Source: Gammaproteobacteria bacterium (GTDB taxonomy: Bacteria > Pseudomonadota > Gammaproteobacteria > Steroidobacterales > GCA-2729495). Taken from it: DNA of 11,541 bases. A program made the position numbers and the translations under genes. The stretch spans positions 1 through 11,541 of the forward strand of contig JAHDYN010000023.1 of the NCBI GenBank assembly GCA_023383735.1. Reading direction: 5' to 3'. The notes beneath the pieces were generated by a model that did not search any database, was not told the origin of the DNA, and was given only the letters and a program-made list of their open reading frames with translations. Positions 5,696 to 11,541 of the stretch are shown here, in pieces (position 1 is the stretch's first letter; each line of letters begins with the position of its first letter).

Positions 5696-8218
5696 TCAGC
5701 CTAACACAGCTTTCTTTTTTGTCGCCTTCTTCTTTGCACCCGCTTTCTTGCCGGCACCGGTCTTCTTCCTGGCAGCAACCGGCGGCGCAGAGCCATCCGC
5801 CACGGCCTTCTTCGGTGCCTTCTTCCTGGCCGCTTTTTTCGTCGCCTTCTTGACGACTTTCTTGCCCCAGCGGCGCTTGCGTACCGGCGCCTCGGCAAGC
5901 ATCTGGCGCGCCTCTTCAAGCGTGATGGACTCGGGCTCCCGGTCCTTTGGTATCCGGGCATTGCGCTCGGCGTCGGCCAGGTAAGGGCCCCAGCGACCAT
6001 TCAATATGCGGATGCCGTCCACGCCGAAGTCCTTGATGAGCTTCTTGGCATCGGCCTCCTGTTTGGCGCGGATCACCTCGATGGCTTCTTCCAGCGTGAC
6101 TTTCAGCGGATCGATTTCCTGCAGGGAGGCGTATTTCTTGACGACCTCGCCGGTCTCCTTGTCGACCGTCTCGTACTGCACATAGGGGCCGAACATCCCG
6201 GTATTGGCGCTCACCGGCTCGCCACTTGGCAGGTTGCCGAGCTTCCGGGGCAACTTGAACAGCTCGAGCGCGTCGGGCAGCTCGATGTTGAACATGCTCT
6301 GCCCGGGCTGGAGGCCCTTCCACTTCGGCTTTTCCTCGTCGTCACGGGTGCCGATCTGTATGAAGGCGCCGTAACGGCCGAACCGCGCGGAAACCGGACG
6401 GCCGGAGGCCGGATCCTTTCCGAGGTCGCGGGCCTGCACCGCCTCATCGCGGCTCACGGCCTTGTCCTTTTCCTTGAGCAGCACCGCGAAGGGCTGCCAG
6501 AACTCTTCCAGCACCGGCACCCATTCGCATTCGCCCCGCGAGATCTGGTCGAGCTCGTCTTCCATGTGTGCGGTGAAGTCGTAATCCACATAGCGGGTGA
6601 AGTGGCTGGTGAGAAAACCGCTCACCACGCGCCCGCCGTCCGTGGGCTTGAGCGCCCGGCCCTTCATCTCGGCGTACTTGCGATTGAGCAGCGTCGAGAT
6701 GATCGACGCATAGGTGGAAGGACGACCGATGCCGCGCTCTTCGAGCGCCTTGACGAGGCTCGCTTCCGTATAGCGCGGCGGCGGCTCGGTGAAATGCTGC
6801 TCCGGGCGCACGGCTTCCAGCGACAGCAGGTCGCCCTCGCTGACGGCCGGCAGCTTGAGATCGGCATCGTCGTCACCGTCGTCATCGCGGCCCTCGAGAT
6901 AGACGGCGATAAAGCCCGGGCTGACCAGCGTTGAACCTGATGCCCGGAACCGGCCGGCCTCGGCACGCTGCGCAGGCACCAGGTCGACAGCCAGCTGATC
7001 GTAAACGGCTGGTTCCATCTGCGAAGCAATGGTGCGCTTCCAGATCAGGCTGTAGAGCTTGAACTGCTCGTCGCTGAGAAATCGCTGCAGCGATTCCGGC
7101 GTGCGACGGATGCCGGTCGGCCGTACGCCCTCGTGCGCTTCCTGGGCATTCTTTGCCGTGGTCTTGTAGACGTTCGGCTGCGCCGGCAGGCTGGCCTTGC
7201 CATAGCGCTCGACGATCAGCCCGCGGATATCCTCGATGGCTTCTTTCGCCAGTCCGACCGAGTCGGTACGCATGTAGGTGATCAGGCCGACCGTGCCCTC
7301 GTCGATGGCCACGCCCTCATAGAGCTTCTGCGCAACCTGCATGGTGTTGCGCGCACGGAAACCGAGCTTGCGCGAGGCTTCCTGCTGGAGGGTCGACGTG
7401 GTGAACGGTGGTGCCGGACGGCGGCGGCGCTGGCTCCGCTCCACGCCCTTGACGCGCAGTTTGCCGCCGGCAGCAGCCTCGAGCGTGCTGCGGGCCTCGT
7501 CTGCCTGGGCAGCATTCTGGAAACTGAAGATCTCGGGCTTCTCGCGATTGAAGCTGTCGATGACCTTGCGTCCGGCATACTCGACCAGGCGTGCCGTGAA
7601 AAACTGCGGTGCAGTCCCCGTCAGGGCATCGATGGACCAGTATTCCTGGCTGCGGAAGGCCTCGATGGCTTCCTCGCGCTCGACCAGCATGCGCAGCGCC
7701 GGGCTCTGCACGCGGCCGGCCGACAGCTTCGGACTGATCTTCCGCCACAAGAGCGGCGAGAGCTTGAAGCCGAGCAGATGATCGAGCGCACGCCGGGCAC
7801 GGTAGGCATTGACCAGATCCATGGAGACCTGGCGCGGCGATTCGATGGCTTCGCGGACCGCGCGCTCGGTGATCTCGTAGAACACGACCCGGTATACGGA
7901 ACGTCCCTTGAGCAGCCCGCGCTCGCCGAGCACCTCCTGCAGGTGCCAGGAAATGGCTTCCCCCTCGCGGTCCGGGTCGGTGGCCAGATAGAGCGTATCG
8001 GCCTTCTTCAGCGCGTTGGCGATGGCAGTGATGTGACGATCCTTGTCCTCGGCCACCGCATACTTCATCTCATAGCCGTGCTCCGGATCGACCGCACCGT
8101 CCTTCTCCAGCAGGTCGCGCACGTGCCCATAGGAGGCGAACACCTTGAAGTCCTTGCCGAGGTACTTCTCGATGGTCTTTGCCTTTGCCGGCGACTCCAC
8201 GACGACGATACTGCTCAT
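5696..8218 (-). CDS. topA: DNA topoisomerase I (type IA), zinc-finger-free form
   Basis: This enzyme relaxes negative supercoils by transient single-strand cleavage. It is 840 aa, close to the E. coli length of 865. The Toprim domain has Glu8 (VVVESPAKAKTIEKYLG, 5-21) and the metal-binding DPDREGE at 81-87. The catalytic tyrosine is Tyr315 in LITYMRTDS. Other family signatures are SAGRVQSPALRMLVEREE (166-183) and GRPSTYASIISTL (498-510). Instead of the Cys4 zinc ribbons of E. coli TopA, the C-terminus has topoisomerase C-terminal repeats (about 610-680 and 725-765, with RFGRYGAFIQ and GRWGPYLADAERN). It ends in a Lys/Ala-rich basic tail from about 779. Only one cysteine (Cys564) occurs in the whole protein. 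ATG 8218 has GGAG 4 nt upstream. smg lies 102 bp upstream. Confidence 0.98.
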   Translation of the reverse strand: MSSIVVVESPAKAKTIEKYLGKDFKVFASYGHVRDLLEKDGAVDPEHGYEMKYAVAEDKDRHITAIANALKKADTLYLATDPDREGEAISWHLQEVLGERGLLKGRSVYRVVFYEITERAVREAIESPRQVSMDLVNAYRARRALDHLLGFKLSPLLWRKISPKLSAGRVQSPALRMLVEREEAIEAFRSQEYWSIDALTGTAPQFFTARLVEYAGRKVIDSFNREKPEIFSFQNAAQADEARSTLEAAAGGKLRVKGVERSQRRRRPAPPFTTSTLQQEASRKLGFRARNTMQVAQKLYEGVAIDEGTVGLITYMRTDSVGLAKEAIEDIRGLIVERYGKASLPAQPNVYKTTAKNAQEAHEGVRPTGIRRTPESLQRFLSDEQFKLYSLIWKRTIASQMEPAVYDQLAVDLVPAQRAEAGRFRASGSTLVSPGFIAVYLEGRDDDGDDDADLKLPAVSEGDLLSLEAVRPEQHFTEPPPRYTEASLVKALEERGIGRPSTYASIISTLLNRKYAEMKGRALKPTDGGRVVSGFLTSHFTRYVDYDFTAHMEDELDQISRGECEWVPVLEEFWQPFAVLLKEKDKAVSRDEAVQARDLGKDPASGRPVSARFGRYGAFIQIGTRDDEEKPKWKGLQPGQSMFNIELPDALELFKLPRKLGNLPSGEPVSANTGMFGPYVQYETVDKETGEVVKKYASLQEIDPLKVTLEEAIEVIRAKQEADAKKLIKDFGVDGIRILNGRWGPYLADAERNARIPKDREPESITLEEARQMLAEAPVRKRRWGKKVVKKATKKAARKKAPKKAVADGSAPPVAARKKTGAGKKAGAKKKATKKKAVLG

Positions 8219-8273
8219 GCGCTCCCAAACCCGGGCTGGTGATCTGCAGAAAACGCGGACTCTACAGACGACG

Positions 8274-8296
8274 AAGCCGCGACACTAGCGCGGCTT
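8274..8296. other. Inverted repeat in the smg-topA gap
   Basis: AAGCCGCG and CGCGGCTT form a perfect 8-bp stem with a 7-base loop in the 102-bp gap between smg and topA. Neither strand has a T-run after the stem, so it is not a standard intrinsic terminator. It may be a pause or attenuation hairpin, a protein-binding palindrome or chance. A topA promoter is expected nearby; the best -10-like hexamer, TAGAGT on the minus strand at about 8259-8264, is weak. Confidence 0.35.
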
Positions 8297-8320
8297 TGAC
8301 ACAGAAACACGGAAAAACGC

Positions 8321-8791
8321 TCAATGCATGGCGTCCGCGCTTTCCTCGAAGACCAGATCTTCCATGCGTGAAAAGGCGGTTTCCTGCCCCGGCTGGGCAA
8401 ACAGGACCATCAGCACCACCCACTTGAGCTGTTCCTTGTCGACCGTGTCCGAGTCCAGCGCCATCAGCCGGTCGATCACCACCTCGCGCTGCGCGCCCGA
8501 GAGTATGCCCACCTGCTCCAGATAGAGCAGATAACCGCGGCAGTCGAGGTCCAGCCGGCGTATCTCCACCTCATTGTAGACACGCATCGAGCGTTCGCCG
8601 GGGACGCCTGAATACGGTGCACTGGTTTCGTTCAGTCCATCGAGCCAGTCCAGTGCGCTGTCCACTTCCGGCTCACCGAAACCGGCCCGCAGCAGCTCGT
8701 CGCGCAGCACATCCTGGTCTGCGGCTTCGGGCTCCTGTTCGGTATAAGTCTCGAAAAGGTACAGGAGAACATCGAGAACGGTATCGCTCAT
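8321..8791 (-). CDS. smg: Smg family protein (DUF494)
   Basis: This 156-aa protein aligns from memory along its length with E. coli Smg. Matching segments are the N-terminal VLDVLLYLFETYTE (5-18), a middle SMRVYNEVEIRRLDLDCRGYLLYLEQ (68-93, family signature), and C-terminal LKWVVLMVLFAQPG (122-135) with MEDLVFE (143-149). The protein looks cytosolic and helical. Its biochemical function is not established; the name comes from its place beside smf/dprA. Here its ATG shares one base with the dprA stop codon (TAATG), which suggests translational coupling. GGAG about 9 nt upstream, inside the end of dprA, can serve as ribosome site. topA follows, as in many Gammaproteobacteria. Confidence 0.93.
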   Translation of the reverse strand: MSDTVLDVLLYLFETYTEQEPEAADQDVLRDELLRAGFGEPEVDSALDWLDGLNETSAPYSGVPGERSMRVYNEVEIRRLDLDCRGYLLYLEQVGILSGAQREVVIDRLMALDSDTVDKEQLKWVVLMVLFAQPGQETAFSRMEDLVFEESADAMH

Positions 8792-9774
8792 TATTCGACG
8801 CTCCGGTTGACCCTCTGATAGCGGCCGCCAGTCAGCGACCGCACCAATCCCTGCAATTCGAGGATCAGAAGCATGGAGGAAAGCTCCCCGATCGTCAATC
8901 CGCAGCGCGATGCCAGCGCATCGACAGCAACCGGACTGCAGCCCATCGCAGCCAGCAACTGCGCATGCGCCGCATCGACATCTGCCGCCGGAACAGGGCT
9001 TCCCGCTGCAGCGGCATCGCGCTTTGCGGATTGCTGTCCCGACGCATCCTCGGACTGCAGGCCGGCGAGCAGTCCGCCGAGTTCGTCGACGATATCCGTT
9101 GCCGTCTCCACCAGGCGCGCGCCTTCACGCAGCAACTGATGACAGCCACGCGCGACAGGATTATGTATCGACCCCGGAATGGCAAAGACCTCACGGCCCT
9201 GCTCCATCGCATGCCGCGCGGTGATCAGCGCACCGCTCCTGACGCTGGCCTCGACGACCAGCACACCGACGGCCAGGCCGCTGATGATCCGGTTGCGGCG
9301 TGGAAAGTTGCTGCGCGAAACCGGCGTGCCCGGCGCGAACTCGGAAACCACCGCGCCGCCGCCGGCGATGATCTGTGCGACCAGCCCGGCATGCCGACGC
9401 GGGTACACGGTGTCCGGACCGGTACCGCACACGGCGATGGTCCGTCCGTTCGGTGCAGCCAGCGCACCGAGATGGGCGGCCGCATCGATGCCTTCGGCCA
9501 GGCCGCTGGTGATGCAGAAGCCCGTTCCGGCCAGGTGTGCGGCAAAACTGCGCGCCGTATCGGCACCTTCGGCAGTCGCATTGCGGCTGCCGACGATTGC
9601 AAGCTGCGGCAGGCTCAGGGCATCGAGGTTGCCGGACACGAACAGCACCGGCGGAGGACGCGAAATTTCCCTGAGCAGGGCGGGATAGTGCGGATCATCG
9701 ATCCGCAGCAGATGGTGATCCGGCACCGACAGCCAGGACTCAAGCGCCTGGGTCATCCGGGCTTCGTTGGCCAC
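8791..9774 (-). CDS. dprA: DNA-processing protein DprA (Smf), lacking the N-terminal domain
   Basis: DprA binds incoming single-stranded DNA during natural transformation and loads RecA. The protein is 327 aa. The Rossmann-type core is complete: QLAIVGSRNAT (57-67), SGLAEGIDAAAH (90-101), GTGPDTVYPRRH (117-128), NFPRRNRIISGL (156-167), SGALITARHAMEQGREVFAIPG (180-201). After an Ala-rich linker, a winged-helix-like domain (about 265-325) follows. Typical DprA proteins have 60-80 residues before the DxxYP segment; here DDPHYPALL is already at 26-34. An in-frame TGA about 15 nt upstream and the neighbouring gene 51 bp away rule out a longer N-terminus. The start is GTG 9774 with AAGGAG 4 nt upstream; ATG at 9756 is the alternative. 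The stop overlaps the smg start by one base. Confidence 0.95.
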   Translation of the reverse strand: MANEARMTQALESWLSVPDHHLLRIDDPHYPALLREISRPPPVLFVSGNLDALSLPQLAIVGSRNATAEGADTARSFAAHLAGTGFCITSGLAEGIDAAAHLGALAAPNGRTIAVCGTGPDTVYPRRHAGLVAQIIAGGGAVVSEFAPGTPVSRSNFPRRNRIISGLAVGVLVVEASVRSGALITARHAMEQGREVFAIPGSIHNPVARGCHQLLREGARLVETATDIVDELGGLLAGLQSEDASGQQSAKRDAAAAGSPVPAADVDAAHAQLLAAMGCSPVAVDALASRCGLTIGELSSMLLILELQGLVRSLTGGRYQRVNRSVE

Positions 9775-9825
9775 TGTGCTCCTTGCGACCGGTCAGGGAC
9801 CGAGCCGCCAGCAACGAAGCGCCGC

Positions 9826-10917
9826 TCAGTCGGGGTTACGCACCTTGTCCAGTACGTGAATGGCACTCTCGGCGCTCATGACCAGACCGTAGCTGATCCG
9901 GTCATATGTCTTGAACACCATTAGAACCCCGGCGTGCTCGTCGGGCAACTGTACTTTGCGGTCGAACACACCGCTTTTGACCTTGTCGTTCACTCTGTCA
10001 CCCGCCTGCCAGATGGCGAGCACATGGCCGGCCTCCATCCCGTCGCGGGCACCGCGGTTGATGATCACGGCCTGGTACTGGCCGATCTGCGTGACGCCAT
10101 CGACAACGTGGATGATGCGCCCTTCGATCTGCTTGTCCGGCGCGCGTGGCGTGAAGTACATGGGCGGCGGCATGTCACTGCGCGCGACGCGGTCACCGAT
10201 CACCACTTCCCGCGTCGAGGCATTGAGCTGCATCGTTGCCGGATCGCCGCTCCGGGTCACCCTGCCCTCGGAAACAAAAATGCCTTCATAGCCAACGGTG
10301 TCGCCATCATCCGGATCGATGAGCTTTTCGCCCGGGTGAATCAGGTTGTAGCTGCCGTCCGGGTCGATGGACTTGCCGCGGACGTAGACATCGTTGCCCG
10401 TTGCACCGACCAGGTGGTCGTCGCGCAGCGCCACGACATAGGGCATCTGGTCATACTCTTTCTTCTCCAGCACCGCGTTCTTGCTGAGAAATGGCCCCAC
10501 GATGCCGTAGGGCAGGGTCTGGATTGCCGAATCCATCGACTCTTCGCGAACCCGCGGCGAGAGTTTTTCGCTGCCGGTTGCGGCGCCACGCTGCAGACGG
10601 AGCTGCGGCTTGCCGTCCACGTACACCAGCGTGAGCACATCACCCGGATAGATAAGGTGCGGATTCTCGACCTGTGGATTGACGTGCCAGATTTCCGGCC
10701 AGTACCAGGGATCGCGCAGGAATCGGGCCGAGATATCCCAAAGGGTATCGCCCGCCTTCACCACATAGGTGTCCGGATGCGAGGGATTCAGCACGGCGCC
10801 TCCACCCTGCTGTGCATTCAGGCCACTGGCAAAGCTGGCGAGCGCCACCAGCAATACACCGGCCAGACGGCTGCGAAAACCACTCGGCTGGACTGGCCTG
10901 GACTGGGAGATTTTCAT
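9826..10917 (-). CDS. tsaP: Exported LysM-domain protein, TsaP-like (type IV pilus secretin-associated)
   Basis: This 363-aa protein begins with a signal peptide (about 1-35: basic MKISQSR and FRSRLAG, hydrophobic VLLVALASFASG, cleavage near LNA-Q). A LysM peptidoglycan-binding domain follows at about 50-98 (YVVKAGDTLWDISARFL, then NPHLIYPGDVLTLV). The remaining ~260 residues form a soluble, beta-rich region. Sequence type and position between def and dprA match the gammaproteobacterial gene called tsaP. In pilus-bearing species TsaP binds peptidoglycan and supports the PilQ secretin; that role here is inferred from family and position, since no pilus genes are in view. ATG 10917 is chosen because GGAG lies 5 nt upstream and it places the signal peptide at the start. 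The frame stays open 16 codons further upstream without a better site. Confidence 0.85.
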   Translation of the reverse strand: MKISQSRPVQPSGFRSRLAGVLLVALASFASGLNAQQGGGAVLNPSHPDTYVVKAGDTLWDISARFLRDPWYWPEIWHVNPQVENPHLIYPGDVLTLVYVDGKPQLRLQRGAATGSEKLSPRVREESMDSAIQTLPYGIVGPFLSKNAVLEKKEYDQMPYVVALRDDHLVGATGNDVYVRGKSIDPDGSYNLIHPGEKLIDPDDGDTVGYEGIFVSEGRVTRSGDPATMQLNASTREVVIGDRVARSDMPPPMYFTPRAPDKQIEGRIIHVVDGVTQIGQYQAVIINRGARDGMEAGHVLAIWQAGDRVNDKVKSGVFDRKVQLPDEHAGVLMVFKTYDRISYGLVMSAESAIHVLDKVRNPD

Positions 10918-11105
10918 GGGGACTCCATCCCTGCTGGAAGACCTGCCGACGACGAATGGCCCCACGGTATACTCATGGCACTCGCGCGACAGACCCGCTG
11001 CGACAACAACCCCGGGGAAACCCGACCCCGGCTGAACATTGCCAGATGTATCATAATTTTGAGCAAGTTACATAGCACTTGGTGCCAAACTGTGAAGGAA
11101 GCGAC
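10918..11105. promoter_or_regulatory. Divergent promoter region between tsaP and def
   Basis: This 188-bp gap separates genes reading outward in both directions, so it must carry start signals for both. The most likely core is an AT-rich patch at 11045-11075. It has TATCAT on the + strand (11049-11054, five of six -10 bases) overlapping TATGAT on the minus strand (11050-11055). No convincing -35 hexamer is seen for either at 16-18 bp. A short TTGG-TG-CCAA palindrome lies at 11079-11088, just before the def ribosome site. The exact start sites are unresolved. Confidence 0.4.
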
Positions 11106-11541
11106 ATGGCGGTACTGAAAATCCTCGAGTACCCCGATCCGCGTCTGCGGACAAAGGCGCAGCCGGTCAAGGCCGTGACGGCCGAGCACCGCCAGCTGGC
11201 CGACAATATGTTCGAAACCATGTACGCAGCGCCGGGCATAGGCCTCGCCGCCACGCAGGTGGACCGGCATATCTGCCTGCTGGTGCTGGACGTGTCCGAA
11301 ACCCGCGACCAGCCCCTGTGTTTCATCAACCCCGAAATCCTCAGCCGTGACGGCAGTGAAGTCCATGAAGAGGGCTGCCTGTCGGTACCCGGCGTGAATG
11401 AACCGGTGGAACGTGCGGCACGCATCCGCGTCCGGGCACTCGACCGGGACGGCAAGCCCTTCGAGCTCGAGGCCGAGGGTCTGCTGGCCGTCTGCATCCA
11501 GCACGAAATGGATCACCTGGAAGGCAAGCTGTTCGTCGACT
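11106..11541 (+). CDS. def: Peptide deformylase, 3' end cut by window edge
   Basis: This metalloenzyme removes the N-formyl group from nascent proteins. 145 residues are visible; the family is usually about 170, so only the C-terminal helix is missing. All three signature motifs are present: GIGLAATQ (44-51), EGCLS (89-93) and QHEMDH (132-137). Metal ligands are expected to be Cys91, His133 and His137, with Glu134 as catalytic acid/base. ATG 11106 has AAGGA 6 nt upstream. It is the only rightward gene and diverges from tsaP. In related genomes fmt (methionyl-tRNA formyltransferase) follows def, but that would lie outside the window. Confidence 0.98.
   Translation, partial: MAVLKILEYPDPRLRTKAQPVKAVTAEHRQLADNMFETMYAAPGIGLAATQVDRHICLLVLDVSETRDQPLCFINPEILSRDGSEVHEEGCLSVPGVNEPVERAARIRVRALDRDGKPFELEAEGLLAVCIQHEMDHLEGKLFVD

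Noticed and set aside
5821..5870. Repetitive Lys-codon stretch as a DNA repeat element
   Set aside because: It encodes the basic tail of TopA in frame and is explained by protein composition.
7133..8242. Open frame of 369 codons on the + strand opposite topA
   Set aside because: topA is complete and strongly conserved on the other strand; the antisense product resembles no family.
9775..9825. Frameshift hiding a longer DprA N-terminus
   Set aside because: Only 51 bp separate dprA from the tsaP-like gene, too little for the missing domain, and an in-frame TGA and a good AAGGAG lie just before the GTG.
8617..11118. Two open frames of about 400 codons on the + strand opposite dprA and tsaP
   Set aside because: They are mirror frames of well-identified genes, with low-complexity, Arg-rich products and no supporting ribosome sites.

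Overview
The window is GC-rich, gene-dense bacterial chromosome. Eight of its nine genes lie on the minus strand; the ninth is a divergent gene at the right edge. Reading leftward from the right edge, the order is tsaP-like LysM gene, dprA, smg, topA. The divergent def gene beside tsaP completes a cluster characteristic of Gammaproteobacteria. Polyhydroxyalkanoate (PHA) genes and a secreted subtilase also fit an environmental gammaproteobacterium, but I cannot name a genus.

Right block (about 5.7-11.5 kb): def (translation, + strand, cut by the window edge) faces away from tsaP across a 188-bp gap. tsaP encodes an exported LysM protein linked in other species to the type IV pilus secretin. 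dprA encodes the RecA loader of transformation and follows after 51 bp. smg (DUF494) overlaps dprA by one base. topA (DNA topoisomerase I) follows after 102 bp. This DprA lacks the usual N-terminal domain. The TopA lacks the zinc-binding cysteines of the E. coli enzyme and has a lysine-rich tail.

Middle (about 2.4-5.6 kb): one large secreted subtilisin-family (S8) protease. It has a signal peptide, an I9-type propeptide, a catalytic domain split by a protease-associated (PA) domain, and C-terminal beta-rich domains. It sits between the housekeeping cluster and the PHA genes.

Left block (1-2.4 kb): a PHA storage locus made of a phasin gene, phaR (repressor) and phaC (class I polymerase, cut by the window edge). 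The phasin gene has a good sigma70-like promoter, a strong Shine-Dalgarno and a textbook intrinsic terminator, so it looks monocistronic and highly expressed. phaR has its own promoter-like region and probably forms a two-gene unit with phaC. An identical 10-bp box, GCGCTGCACA, lies in both promoter regions and is a plausible PhaR operator. A 9/10 copy lies inverted further upstream of the phasin gene.

No tRNA, rRNA, CRISPR array, insertion sequence or attachment site was seen. No gene-free stretch exceeds 300 bases; the longest is 237 bp, upstream of the phasin gene. Nothing here amounts to a clearly new system. The points most worth following up are the shared operator-like box, the AT-rich element upstream of the phasin gene, the short DprA and the zinc-free TopA.
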